Assembly: GCA_946902985.2 (NCBI GenBank)
Contig: OX336389.2
Location: 147,425,099-147,489,098 of the forward strand
Direction: 5' to 3'
DNA length: 64,000 nt
Origin: Meconema thalassinum
Lineage: Eukaryota > Arthropoda > Insecta > Orthoptera > Tettigoniidae
Part shown: positions 11,791-24,004 of the stretch, piece by piece
Layout of the letters: the number at the start of each line of letters is the position of its first letter
Numbering within the stretch: position 1 is the first letter of the stretch
Notes under the pieces: model-generated
What the model saw: the letters and a program-made list of their open reading frames with translations, nothing else
Databases searched by the model: none
Told to the model about the DNA's origin: nothing
Made by a program: the position numbers and the translations under genes

Positions 11791-14700
11791 AATAGTAAAC
11801 ATTTGTTTAAGGTGTTGAAGAAGTCAGGATGGCCAACCCTTTGCCATGGTTCACGAATGGACCCCATAAAGGTTTACCTGTCAAGACTCAGTGTACCCTG
11901 TTGCAGCCTTTAGAAAAAAATCGAACTAGGGGCCTCTGTGGTGACAGTCGAGTTATATTAATGATGCTTTTTTAAACAAACATACGCTTGCATACTACCG
12001 CTGGGTTGAATCTGCACAGAGACACTGGCTTTTGTTTGTGTAGTGAGCCTTGGTGATAACAGCACGGCGATCTTGTCAGCAAGTTTCATATTACTCGTCT
12101 GCTTGATAGTGGACGTGCTCTGCACCGTGTTAACATACAGTACATGACTAGATAGTTGTTAGATAAGGTTTGACAAAGGCTTAGTGAACCTTATTGCAAC
12201 CTTGAAATGAATTTCTTGGTATAGTCGGGGTAGGAAGCCAAGACCTTTGGGTTGACAACTAAGTATGTTAACCACTACACGGTGAGATGGTCAAATAATA
12301 ATGAAACAGAACATATAGAAAAGTTTTCTATAGTTTAACGAATTGGCTAAGAGCCATACAATGAGAGGTGTAGGTAATGGAAATTGAATCCTTAGCTGAT
12401 GAACCTACTACATGTAAGCTATAGCAATGCCCGCCTATAAGCTATGATGTTAGAAAAAGAAATGTATGGCTTGTTTTAAACGGAGAATAATTGTGTTTAC
12501 TGTGAAACACAAATCTGATTTTAAAAATAGTTTATGTCCTACATGATGTTTGAACTCTTTTTTATTTATACTTAAGACAAACGCTAACATAGTTGTAATT
12601 CAGAAGCTATGGGCGCCTCCTTTCCAATCCTACACCGTACAGTGAGGTTAAAATGAATAATGATCACGTTACAGACAGCCAGTTTCAATGCCATGAGAAA
12701 TAAGTGAACAAAGTATAAAATTCATGAGCCAGTGAGGAATTCAACATGGTGTCCTTTGGACAAAAGAGAAGCGTTCTATAAACTTAAGCACCAAGCTGAC
12801 CTATCGACCCCCAATGGTTTGGGTCATCGTAAAGATGAAAATTAAATCTAAGCTGTAACTAAAACTAACTACACACGTATATACTAGAAGAAGAAATGGA
12901 AAACAAAAGGACAATAGGCCAAATAAAGGACAGAAGGACTAAAAAGTGGCCCTAAACCCTCAAGAATGTGGATTGAGGGAGTTGGAAGGAAGGGGAGCCA
13001 TGAAAGGCAGATAGAAAAGTAAAATAGGAAAGGCTCTGCCCCAGAGGTAATGGATAAAGAGGAGGAAAACTGGACTCAGTGGAGAAATCCCTTGGGGTCG
13101 CCAACTTCCAAACTGATCAGCCCTAAGCCCCTTGAGGGTGTAACCATATGCAGAATGCACCACAAGTTGTGGTGGCTATATACAGCCTACCTTCTTGAGG
13201 GGACTTGAGCAAAAGACAGTAAATATCATGAAAATAAAAATAAGGCTGCCTCCTCACACAAGTAAGGATATCAGAAAAATAAATAAACAAGGGCCAATTA
13301 AGTTGTAAAGGGAAGAGACTCCCTAGGCCTCGGATACCCAAATCATGTTGGGGTCGGTAGAGAACAAGAGTTGAGCAAGTGTGGTCGACAGGAAAGAAGA
13401 CAGAGAGGAGCCTAGCACAAGTTAGTGGAAGCAATGACGGACTCAGCTGGGACTCCGTGATCGTCAACCTACATGACACTAGATATGACGCCCAGGGGTG
13501 GAAATAAAGACCTCTTTTGTTTTATATCACTGGCTTTAAAGGACGGTAACACATGGCATGCCTTATAATGCAATACTGGTCCTAGGGTATGCAAAATTGT
13601 ATTAGAAACTCTGCTAATAATAGTGTGCATGACCATTATTATTTTCCCTGAGTATAGTACATGGGACTGATAACCATGATTTCCAAGCCCCTAAGTAAGA
13701 CAAAAACAAATGATTTTCATTTTTCCAATGAGCTGGGGTGAGGTGAGTTTTCTATACACCAAACTGATGTGGTTTCCCACTTCTACTCCAGGCAAATGCA
13801 CATTTGATGTTAAGAATAGTCAAATGGTTTGCAACTGCCCAATGCTAGGACCTGATTAGTGGCTTTTAAAAATGGAATGGAATGGAGTACACTTCCCCCA
13901 AAACCATTAACAGGAGTGTTCGATCCCCCTCAACAACAATTCTTAAAGTCAATATAAATGACTATGCACTTCAGGTTATGACGGTCTCCTCTCTCCAATC
14001 CTACCCCTTGGTGGTGAAAGGCACACTCTAATACAACCATCATAGTGACAGGTTATCTGTTAAATACCTAACTATCCCCAGATTTACCTTGAATTTTCTT
14101 AAAATCCACTAAATTTTCCGCAAATTGACCAAATGACACAAAATTCCAGCAAAATGCAACAAATGACTACCAGATTTATTGATATTCCATTGATTTACCT
14201 AAGAATGGTTTAAACTACCTCAAATTCATATAAAATTAGACGAATATAGATGAAAATTCACTAAAATTTACCAAACTTACCCAAAGTGGGCTACAAACCA
14301 TGAAATTTATCCATTTATTGTAAATTCACTATATGTATTCGAAAATTCCATAATATTGCATTTACTAGTATGCTTTTATTGTTGTTGTTGCTCTTGTTGT
14401 TGTTGTTTCGTTTACCACACTCACTGCAGACAAATACCTGAACATGACTTTCTGATAGGCTAGGACCTCTACATTGGACGTTATAGTTGAGTTTCATTTT
14501 ACATAAACTCGTCTCTGAGGTGGGTGTCAGAAAAGGCATCCAGCTGTAAAAATCACACCCTGACATAGACTTTAATAACCTCTTACGTTGAGGTGGATAA
14601 CACTAACGACATTGAATGATTGAACGGTTTCCTTTTCACAATTCCTGTCTATTCTTTCCTCTTGAATGTTGCTAAAATGCAATTAAATTTAATAAATACC

Positions 14701-15405
14701 TTAAGATGGTTTGATTTGTTTAATGATATGGTGTTGATGATGGATATATACGTTAAGAATAATTTTTGTTAGGTCTTGACTGGCCTTGCAATAAGAAATT
14801 GACAAACCAAACATGGGTTATCTACCAGGGGAACACTTTGGCCACTATGTTGGTTATTGACCAGTAAGTACAGTTCTAGTAATGAGACAGAAATCCAACA
14901 CAAACAATGAGCGCGCGCGGCGGTGGAGATTGGTACCACGATGTACTGTCGGTTATGTAGCTATGTGGAATGTATATCACATATGGTTTACTTGAAGGTT
15001 TCGAGGTTCCATTAAAGATATTTCTACAATAAACCATTTTCAAATGGTCATTCGTTGGTGTGAAAATATTTATTATATGATATTTTATTTAAACAATTAT
15101 GATTTATAAAAAATGTATACGTTTACTGTATTCTTATTTAATGTACACACTGGAGGCTCTATCGACCAAAATACAGCACTATATGGAATGTATATTGCAT
15201 ACTCGAAGGTTTCGTGATCCCATTAAAGGTATTCCTACAATAAATGATTTTTAAGTTCTCGTTTTATGGCATGATTATTTAATATATGCTATTTGCTAAT
15301 AGGATTTGGCACTGGAATTATTTTACAAGTAGTTATTTTAATGACCAACATAATTTAATGTTAACAAAGGCACAGCTCTATTTGAAATTTTGAATAACAT
15401 GTTAC
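11791..15405. other. Gene-free stretch
   Basis: No gene supported. Open frames here are short and lack recognisable domains. A partial SINE body (gggtgtcagaaaaggcatcc) lies near 14517-14560. Two related blocks sharing gaaggtttcg, ccattaaag-tatt and ctacaataaa lie at about 14985-15040 and 15205-15255. The segment 14080-14300 is a loose array of aaattcac/aaatttacc-like words. Confidence 0.4.
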
Positions 15406-15416
15406 ATGTTATACAT

Positions 15417-15810
15417 AATAATAATAATAATATCGTATGGCCTCGGGTGCCTGGTTCAAGCTTTGTAATTTGACACCCAGAGGGTAGCTTGCATGTCGAA
15501 TTTCGTTGTTCCTTGAATCACTATGAAAGTCAAGGAGGTTAGATAATAGATATCTAAGCTCCTTGAACATTATAGCGCTTTCTAGTAGAGAAATGAGGAA
15601 CTTTGTGTTGGCGGAAACTCCCGAGATTAATTTTGCCATTATGAACTCGGCCTACTGAATTCAAATGGGTTCTTTGACATGCCAACATCGTATGACATGC
15701 GTATCGTATTTTTGCCGCCTTTCAAAAATCACTTACCACGGCCAGGGGCGAACCTGCAATCTTGGGGTTAGTAGACCGACACGCTATCCACTCACCCACC
15801 GTGGCAAGCT
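15417..15810 (-). repeat. tRNA-derived SINE with ATT tail and 11-bp target duplication
   Basis: A 394-bp element on the minus strand: tRNA head at the right end (A box ggtgggtgagtggatagcg, B box gcaggttcgcccctgg), a body containing ggccgagttcataatgg, and a (TTA)n tail at 15417-15433. A perfect duplication, ATGTTATACAT, flanks it at 15406-15416 and 15811-15821. Confidence 0.9.
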
Positions 15811-16042
15811 ATGTTATACATCATATGCAACTACTGTAAGGCTTGTGATTTATTTAATGCCTTTAACCCTATATTAAACACTCAGTTTGTAATACTGATA
15901 ACTGCAATGTTACGATAAAAAAAATTGAAACTGAACAAAAATCTGCGTTGAAAAACCAAAAATTGGTTCAGCAAATATATACTGGGGAAAAGAAAAGTTT
16001 TGTAAACATTGATATCCAACAAGACTAATTAAATCAGTAACT

Positions 16043-16131
16043 GTCAGGGTGGCCGAGTGGTTAAGGCGTTTGACTTAAGATCAAATTTCCAAATATATAA
16101 GGAAGCAAGGGTTCGAACCCCTTCCCTGACA
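16043..16131 (+). tRNA. tRNA-Leu(UAA) inside the old element copy
   Basis: A complete cloverleaf with a long variable arm. Acceptor GTCAGGG (16043-16049) pairs with CCCTGAC (16124-16130), with discriminator A at 16131. The D stem is GCC/GGC, with loop GAGTGGTTAA. The anticodon stem TTTGA/TCAAA encloses CTTAAGA, anticodon TAA at 16076-16078. The variable stem is TTCC/GGAA. The T arm is AAGGG-TTCGAAC-CCCTT, supplying a B box. All stems are fully paired. The locus lies in the same place relative to the FLYWCH gene as the tRNAs in the young palindrome, so it is element cargo rather than an ordinary host gene. Confidence 0.9.
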
Positions 16132-16312
16132 TAACTATTGCTTGAACATTCAAGAAAACAAGAAATATACACAATTATGTTTATCAATTTAATCATTTTT
16201 TTTACAAGAGATAGACACATAGAATACAGATATTTTTGTTTATCATTTCTTTTAAACATAACACTTGTTGAAAATTATTTTTAGGGGATGGGGGTGTTGC
16301 TACTTTGACACA

Positions 16313-16519
16313 TCACACAATAATAGCAGCTTTACGAAGTTCATTTTCTATATTTAATAGCTCTTTCTCATAACCAATATCACCAACCTGTTTACAGGCA
16401 TGCAAGAGATGTAGACGTTCGACTAATATATTAGGATCGTTCCATTTGCTATATTTAGCCTACTTTTCACATTTTGCAAAAATTAGGAAAAAGTAGACTT
16501 ATGAGATCGGGCAAATGTG

Positions 16520-16555
<36 letters not shown>

Positions 16556-18568
16556 CTTCTGTCTGGATGGCTGTGTGAGGGCACCCCCCCTATCAACTCC
16601 TAAACGGCTGCAGCAATCGAAACAAAATTTGGTAGAAATAAAGATCTATACCTGAATATCTCACGGCCATATTTGAAAATGATGTCAGTGCTACCAACTG
16701 CTGTAAAATCGCAATTGGAGTTTGAGCCCCATGTTGGATATCTTGGAAGGTAAGAATGGGAGCTATTTCAAAATTGGCACACATACAGATAATAATATGG
16801 CAGTTTAATATCCAGGAGGCCATACATCGCAGTGTTGCCAAAATGATTATAAGCCTGCTGATAGATCCAAATTTTAAATGCATATAACTTCTACACTATC
16901 AATTGGATTTCAACCAAATTTCGTATGTGCTATTTGTACATACACAGATATGACTGGACGTATTCTTAAGATCCACCAGGGCTGCCAACTGTTAATAAAA
17001 GCTCTCAATTTATTTTATCCAAATACCAATATATCAGAAAGTATGCAGGCCGACAGCTTTAAACTATGCACACGTATAGTACCTGACATTCTATATTAAT
17101 TTGGAGTAACTTATATACATCAGTGCTACCAACATGATTCTAAGCCTGCTGCGAGTTCAAATTTTAATACATATAACTTCTATACTATCATTTGGATTTC
17201 AACAAAATTTCGTGTGTGCTATGTGTACCATAACAGATATGTCTATGCCGATTCTTAAGAGTAACCAGGGCTGCCAACTGTTAATAAATACTGTCTATAT
17301 TTTTGTTATCTTAATATCAATATATAAGAAAGTATGCAAGCCAATAGCTCTAAAATTTGCACACGTAAAGTACCTGGCATTCTAGATTAATTTGGAGTAA
17401 CTAATATATGTCAGTGCTGCCAACATGATTCTAGGCCTGCTGATAGGTCCAATTTTAAAATGCATGTAACTTCTATATTTACTAATGGATTTCATTCAAA
17501 ATTGACACAACAATAGATCAGATTATTTCTGACCAATACATGTATGTCATTGCTGCCAACATGATTTTACGCGCGCTGTTAGATCCAATGTTTAACTGCA
17601 TGTAACGTCCATGCTATCCATTGGACTTCAACCACATTTTGTATTCTGTACCTTAAGAGATGGAACTAAGAATATATTCAGTCACCTGGGCTGTCAACTC
17701 TAGTTCTCTATTAGGCTACATTATGCCAGGTATACAGTATTTCGAACTAAATAGAAATTTCGATTTTACCAACTTAATTTCGTCATTATTCTAGATAGAT
17801 CCATATAGATTAATCATTGGCATGAATCTTAAATTTTAAGAAAAGTAGGCTCTTTAGTTCGTCACGGAACGTCTTGTTTATGAATGGTTTCAAAAACTCG
17901 GGAAGCAGTTCATCATTATCACCATTATCATGATTATCATCCTCATCATTATAATCATTTTCATAATGATGATCATCATCATTAATATCATTACCATTAT
18001 AATTTCCACCTATGTCCTCAGTCTGTTCAATGGTTTGAGTTGCCTTTGATAGTGTTGAAAGCTTCTTTTTAGATGTGCTAGTATGCTTTAACATTGTTAT
18101 GCTATTATTATCACCATTACCTTCCCCCACCAACTTTTCGATGGGATATATTGTCTCTGATAGGGTTGAGGGCTTTTGAGATGTGGGTGCGTGTCTGAAC
18201 GTGGGTTTCACAGGAGGTGTTAAAGGTTTCTCATTAAACAACTCGCTAACAGCATGAGTGCGTTGTAGTGTATTAAACTTGAGGTTAATATTATCTTGAG
18301 CAGCACTATCTTTTACTTGGACTTGGTGTTTTGCTTTGGTTTGAGTTTTCCTCCCATTTAGACTAGCGTGATTATTAAGTTTACAATCATGATTGTTTGA
18401 AGAAAGTATGTCCAATTGTTTTGTCTTAAGCATTCCTCGACACTGTTTCGATCGTTGCTTTGAACAGCGTCAAATAACAGTTCCATTTTCATTGCTTCGT
18501 TTCACAATATATGAATATCCTTTATAGTATCCATAAGGCTTACCATACCTAGTCACTGATACTTCCAT
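16313..18568 (-). pseudogene. FLYWCH zinc-finger / DUF8207-tail gene, old copy A
   Basis: Read from ATG at 18568: a FLYWCH domain (YGKPYGYYKGYSYIV, CSKQRSKQC, then NNHDC as the terminal H-x-C), a linker with TLSKATQTI, an Asp/Asn-rich acidic run (about 17930-18010), and a C-terminal module beginning NDPNILVERL at about 16440 and ending at the stop 16313-16315. The conserved Trp before the first zinc Cys is a TGA stop at 18470-18472, and a 1.4-kb TIR element splits the gene between 16456 and 17852. Removing the insertion rejoins two codons in frame, which confirms it is a simple insertion into a once-intact gene. FLYWCH domains bind DNA; a DNA-binding role here is inference. Confidence 0.85.
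16457..17851. mobile_element. 1.4-kb TIR element inserted in FLYWCH copy A
   Basis: Starts AGCCTACTTTTC and ends GAAAAGTAGGCT: perfect 12-base inverted termini. No clear target duplication is visible. Inside are a CTGT microsatellite (about 16523-16560) and imperfect repeats of roughly 290 bases sharing ttggatttcaac-aaatttcgt-tgtgctat-tgtac (16895, 17186; more decayed near 17480 and 17615). No transposase is present, so it is a non-autonomous element. Confidence 0.7.
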
Positions 18569-18599
18569 ATCAACTGTCAAACACAAACTAATCTCTAGT

Positions 18600-19985
18600 A
18601 AAGACAACTTGGTAATGACAACAATAGTTTAATGTGGGAGCATATATACATGCAAAAAGTGGTCTTAAATCCTATTTTATACGTTGTGATACGTGTAAGG
18701 AATTAAGAAGACACTCCAAACACGTTTCATATTCATTAAGTCCGTTATTAATAGGAACCATTTTCTGCCAACAAGTGCTTACTGCACATGGCAAGGCTTT
18801 ACACTCCTGGGTTAGTCAGTCTTTCTTGCTAAGGATCATCTATATACCCTAGACAAGGCTATACAATTTAGTTCTGAACACTTAGTGTTAATTGTATATT
18901 AAAATTATATGCACAGCTTATACAAGAACGTTTTGCATGCAGTCAAACTTTGTAAGATAGTTACATACAACACACAAAGTATGTTTCCGCTACCTAGCAG
19001 TGGATATGAGTACTCACTGGTGATATCCGAGGTGAGCTGATTTGCTCACACATTTACTCTCAATATTTGCCCCCATATTGACTCCCATATTGGCTCCCAC
19101 ATTTGCTCTCATATTGGCTCCCACATTTGCTCCCATATTTGCTCCCATATTGGCTTCTATATTGGCTCCCACATTTGCTCCCACTTTTTTATTTCCCCAT
19201 ATTAATGCCAACTCTTATAACTATAAGCAGTAGCAAAATGTAAATGGAATAATATTTCTGATAATGTTCAAAACAAAAGTCCTGAGGTCTTGGGTTTGAA
19301 TTCCCAACTATGGTTGTCAGCCAATGAGTTACACTACAGGAAACTTTTATTTTTATGTTGTGTTGCATGATAATTTGCCCATCATGCGGTGTAGTGGCTA
19401 GTATACTTGGGTGTTATCCCTGAAGTCTTGGGTTCCAACTCAAATATGCCTAGAATTTAATTTTGATCTGAGAGATGAAAGGTTAGGTTAGGTGAAGTTA
19501 GATTAGGTAAAGTTAGGTTAGGTGAAGTTATGATAGGTTAGGAGAGGTAAAGTTCACTCAAGTTAGGTTAGGTGAAGTTAGGTTAGGTTAGGTTAGGTGA
19601 GGTTAGGTTAGGTTAGTTGAGGTAAGGTGAGGTGAGGTGAGGTTAGGTTAAGTTATGACTAAGATTGTTATGTCTAGTTGTTTTAGAAAAACACCACTTT
19701 TGCTCTCATATTTGCTTCCATATTTTCTTTGCACTTTAAACTATCATGACTTGTGTATTTATTTTTGCTGACATATTTGTTGACATATTTGTTAGCATAT
19801 TTGCTCCCACTTTTTATATTTGCTTGGCTCCAACATTTGATCCCATATTTGCTCCCACTTTTTTTTGCTCACAGTTTTTAATCCCACATTTGCTGCCACT
19901 TTTGCTCCCACATTTTCCCCCCCACATTTGCTCCCACTTTTGCATGTATATATGCTCCCACATTAAACTATTGTTGTCATTACCA
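18600..19985. repeat. Central region of old element copy with minisatellites and TTAGG tracts
   Basis: 18770-19030 matches the sequence just right of the palindrome centre (48138-48450): gtgcttactgc, ggctataca, agtatgtttccgctacctagc. 19070-19200 and 19700-19960 are minisatellites of about 15 bases (catatttgctccca variants). 19480-19660 is interrupted TTAGG repeat (aggttaggtgaagttaggt), as at 48598-48643 in the young copy. Translations such as runs of APTFAPIL are products of the minisatellite, not genes. Confidence 0.75.
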
Positions 19986-20026
19986 AGTTGTCTATACTAG
20001 AGATTAGTTTGTGTTTGACAGTTGAT

Positions 20027-20859
20027 ATGGAAGTATCAGTGACTAGGTATGGTAAGCTTTATGCATACTATAAAGGATATTCATACATTGTGAAACGAAG
20101 CAATAAAAATGGAAATGTTATTTGGCGCTGTTCAAAGCAACGATCGAAACAGTGTCGAGGAATGCTTAAGACAAAACAATTGGACATACTTTCCTCAAAC
20201 AATCATGATTGTAAACTTAATAATCACGCTAGTCTAAATGTGAGGAAAACTCAAACCAAAGCAAAAAACCAAGTCCAAGCAAAAGATAGTGCTGCTCAAG
20301 ATAATGTTAACTTCAAATTTAATACACTACAACGCACTCATGCTGTTAGCGAGTTGTTTAATGAGAAACCTTTAACACCTCCTGTGAAACCCATGTTCAG
20401 ACACGCACCCACATCTCAAAAGCCCTCAACCCTATCACAGACAATATATCCCATCAAAAAGTTGGTGGGGGAAGGTAATGGTGATAATAATAACATAACA
20501 ATGTTAAAGCATTCTAGCACATCTAAAAAGAAGCTTTCAACACTATCAAAGGCAACTCAAACCATTGAACACACTGTGGACATAGGTGGAAATTATAATG
20601 GTAATGATATTAATGATGATGATCATCATTATGAAAATGATTATAATTATGAGGATGATAATCATGATAATGGTGATAATGATGAACTGCTTCCCGAGTT
20701 TTTGAAACCATTCATAAAAATAGCAAAGGGAACGATCCTAATATATTAGTCGAACGTCTACAGCTCTTGCATGCCTGTAAACAGGTTGGTCATATTGGTT
20801 ATGAGAAAGAGCTATTAAATATAGAAAATTAACTTCGTAAAGCTGCTATTATTGTGTGA
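20027..20859 (+). pseudogene. FLYWCH zinc-finger / DUF8207-tail gene, old copy B
   Basis: ATG at 20027 is preferred because it is the start shared with copies at 18568, 46084 and 50036. The FLYWCH domain is intact here (YGKLYAYYKGYSYIV, IWRCSKQRSKQC, NNHDC). A linker follows with repeated STSKKKLSTLSKATQTI-like words, then an acidic D/N/E-rich run (about residues 190-225). The frame is lost near 20715 and stops at 20749. The C-terminal module continues in another frame (NDPNILVERLQLLHACKQ, near 20731-20790), with a further stop at about 20830, to the terminal TGA at 20857-20859. It is therefore a recent pseudogene or a truncated protein. Confidence 0.82.
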
Positions 20860-20887
20860 TGGGTCCCCTAAAAATAATTTTCAACAA

Positions 20888-21912
20888 CAGTTTAAGAGAC
20901 AAATTCCAAGAATTTGAGTTCCGGCACAGGTCCCACGTTGAATCAGGTATGTGTGAAAGGAACTATAATGGCTCATCTAATGCCACGGAGAAGAGTGCTG
21001 CAGAAATTCTTTGGAACAGGTCAGTCAAAGAAAGGGGGATGAGGTACACAGGTGCTTTCCAATGGGGATGCTAAAACCTTTGCGCACTTGAAGAGTTTAC
21101 AGGTGTATGGGCCTGATATTGAAATTACCAAGGAGGTATGTCTGAACCATGTTGCAAAGAGGCTTGGCCTGGTCCTTCGTAACTTGGTAAAGGATAGTAG
21201 GGTCCAAGGTGAGGCACTTGGGGGTCGAAAGGAAGGTAGTCTGAAGGAAGCCACTATTGTGAAACTCACAAACTATTATCGACATGCCATTTCCAATAAT
21301 GCACCTGATACTGAGAAGATGAGACGAGCCATATTTGCTACTGTGAAACACTATGCATCCACAGACACTGTGCCACAGCATAATTACTGTCCGGAAGTCA
21401 TCACATCTTGGTGTTTTTATAATAGGCAGCTAGCTGAGGGAAAGCCTGTCGACAGCCATGATAAAATCAAAACAACATTGTCCTGTGAAATTGTTGGGAA
21501 AATACTGCCTATTTACCAAAGACTGGCCTCAGATGCCTTGCTGGATAGGTGTAAGAGAGGGAAAACACAAAATGCCAACGAGAGTCTCCATAGCACTATT
21601 TGGCATAGATGCCCTAAAGAGGTCTTCGTTTCAAAGAAGAAGCTGGTATTAGCAGTTACAAAAGCAGTGAGTGAATTTAACATGGGTTGTGTGAAAACAC
21701 TAGAAGTGATGCATGACATTAGGCAAGAAGCTATGACAAGACCTTCAGTGAAGATCAGTGAGCAACGTGACCACATACGTCTTCGACAGAGCAGAAAAAG
21801 GACCAGCCCAGGAGAGAAATCTGCAAGAAAAAAGAGAAAACTGCTGAACTTGTCCCTAGAAGACAGGATGAAGAAGTCTGAGGGCCGTACATATGGTGCA
21901 TGGCAGTTCTGA
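20888..21912 (+). pseudogene. Mutator-like transposase, C-terminal fragment
   Basis: Open from 21052 to 21912, with the same protein continuing upstream in another frame to about 20888 (ERNYNGSSNATEKSAAEI), so there is one frameshift near 21055. Recognisable words are NGDAKTFAHL, EVCLNHVAKRLG, CPEVITSWCFYNRQLA and RCKRGKTQNANESLHS. These are typical of a large arthropod and cnidarian transposase family that I know as the Mutator-like transposase domain (Pfam PF20700, by memory). The N-terminal half is missing, and the fragment abuts the truncated right arm of the old FLYWCH element. It ends with a basic tail. Confidence 0.72.
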
Positions 21913-22480
21913 TATTTGTAACTAACCTCCAACTACAATTGCCGTTTTCTCATGAAGTGATTTTTGGAACATGTAATATCATGAAAAATGCTCCTTATAT
22001 TGCAGTTTTGAAGATATTTGGTTCAAAGTTGGTTTGCATATTAAAATATGTATGAAGATTACAATTTGCGCTGGAATTTTTATGTCAGTGAAAATTAACT
22101 GTATTTTTTTTTGCTTTCAAAAATAAATAATTTTTATTTTTAGGACAAAACATGAATATTATCACTTTGACTATCATTTCTGACTCTCATATAAAAGGTA
22201 CATAAAATTACAGATTAATTTCCATTTGTACATGTATTGTGCTACTGTTTACCAAGTATGGATGAAAATAAGCGAAAACTCCATCGCAAGGAACTTTTTT
22301 GATGACCCTATGTTTTGATAATATTTCTATTAATATTTCAGAAAAGGTTAGAGCAATCAATTTGTAATTCAGAATATGCTCTAATTAGAGGCATATCTAC
22401 ATGTGTTTAAATTTCAAATTGATCTGTCCAGTAGTTTCGGATTTTGGAAACTCACTCATAAGTCCCCTTAAGACCAATAT
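21913..22480. other. A/T-rich 3' flank of the Mutator-like fragment
   Basis: No gene. The region ends with cataagtcccctta at about 22458-22471, which loosely echoes gggtcccctaaaa at 20860; this may be coincidence or the remains of element ends. The segmental duplication starts at 22481. Confidence 0.35.
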
Positions 22481-22509
22481 GAATCATCACGTGTCTCTTT
22501 AAACTGCTT

Positions 22510-23200
22510 GTCGCAGAAAACATCGCTACGCATGTAGCACAGGCTTTATACCACTATGGATCATCATGTGCTTCTTCAAATCAGCTTTCCGAGCAAAGTG
22601 CCCTCCACATGTACTACAGGAATGTGGCTGGATACCACTATGGATCATCAATGTGTTTATTCTTTGAACCTTTCCGAGCAAAGTGCGCGCCACATGTAGC
22701 ACAAGAATATGGCTTGAGACCACTATGCATCACCATGTGCGTCTTCACAACACTTTTCCGAGCAAAGTGCGCTCCACATGTAGCACAAGAATATGGCATG
22801 ATACCACTATGGATCATCATGTGCTTCTTCATATCAGCTTTCCGAGCAAAGTGCGCTCCACATGTACTACAGGAATGTGGCTTGACACCACTATGCAACA
22901 CCATGTGCGTCTTCACATCACTTTTCCGAGCAAAGTGCGCTCCACATGTAATACAAGAATGTGGCATGATACCACTATGGATCATCATGGGGGTGTTAAA
23001 ATTTCAATTCTCATTAAACTTTGCTCCACATGTAATACACTATGGATTATCGTGTGCCTCTTCAGGTTTCATGTCCTAGCAAAGTTTGCTCCACATGTAC
23101 CGCAGGAATGTGGCTTGAGACCACTATGGACCAACATGTGTCTTTTCAAAATCCATGTCCTAGTAAAGTTTGCTCCGCAGGTTGTACATATGTTAGGCAT
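22510..23200 (-). pseudogene. C2H2 zinc-finger gene, copy 1 (broken)
   Basis: Starts at ATG 23200 (MPNICTTCGANFTRTW), as in the intact copy at 60434. Fingers follow the pattern C-x2-C-x12-H-x3-H with linkers HSGxKPHSC. Finger 2 has a stop (ART then stop), and a deletion at about 23040 fuses two fingers out of frame. From 22988 the frame reopens for four good fingers, then loses frame near 22650, and one more finger (CSTCGGHFARKADLKKH) is seen at about 22560-22620. Poly-C2H2 proteins of this kind usually bind DNA. The copy is clearly non-functional compared with its twin. Confidence 0.85.
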
Positions 23201-24004
23201 CTTTCTTTTATTAGTAATCTCTGTATTCTGGTCGTTTCTGTGACGAATTCCTAATGTTAGAACAAGTCAAATACCCACTACCATTATAATATAGAAACTT
23301 ACATAGCACAATTCCGGATAAGAAAAATAATAATCTTCTGTATTCGTAGACATGGATATAAGTGCGTATAATGTTGATATTTTGGTTCAGGAAATAACAC
23401 CCTTTACAATTTCGGTACAATCGTGTTGACCACCTCAAAAGCATTTTATTTCGCTATGTTAGATGATCAAGAGAAACGGAATAATAACATTAAGGTCAAG
23501 ACATCTATTTAGTGAAAACTTAACAAGTGCTTTTTAAGCAATTTGCATTTATTTGCAAGTTTTCCTTAGATACTAGGAACTGAACTCGTATCTACTCTTA
23601 ATGGAGTGGTGTTCGTGCAATCGATATATATTATACAAACAATACTGTTCTATACTATATGTCAGTGTTTTAGGATTTATAGTTCTTACGGATGAACGTG
23701 TTAATCCTTTTATAACAAGAGAAAAGCACTTGTGCCAGTAAACATGATCTTCCAACGTCTCGATTAAGAGGATAAGTAAAAATTGGGTGCTGCTCTATAG
23801 TTTTAAGTACGAGAGTTGTGGGGAAGGATCCTATTCACGGGGTATTTGAATAAGCAACCCGCAATCCATGGACAAGGCCGTGCGCACTCCCGAACGAGTA
23901 AGAGGGGAGAAAGTCGTGTTAGGGCTCAATCGAATGGGCCCGAGATCCAAGATGGGCGGCAATAGATTATGTTTTATTTTTATCTATTTAATGTTTATTC
24001 ATTG

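Larger units (their letters stand above)
15850..20888. mobile_element. Old degraded copy of the palindromic FLYWCH/tRNA element
   Basis: In the same order as the left arm of the 41-55 kb element: the tgcctttaaccctatattaaacac block (15855; compare 44035), tRNA-Leu (16043; compare 44199), a minus-strand FLYWCH gene (16313-18568; compare 45386-46084) and central sequence (18770-19030; compare 48138-48450), followed by an inverted plus-strand FLYWCH gene (20027-20859; compare 50036). Leader sequence in front of both FLYWCH starts is nearly identical (tgctcccacattaaactattgttgtcattaccaagttg). The left half of the centre is lost, and the right arm stops at about 20888 where Mutator-like sequence begins. 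Overall divergence is high, so this is an older insertion. Confidence 0.85.

Noticed and set aside
17810..18433. Taking the internal Met near 18433 as the start of FLYWCH copy A
   Set aside because: It only exists because the conserved Trp codon is a stop at 18470-18472; homologues start at the position of 18568.
19014..20000. APTFAPIL-rich and MGANVGAN-rich ORFs
   Set aside because: Both strands of the gctccca minisatellite in the old element centre.
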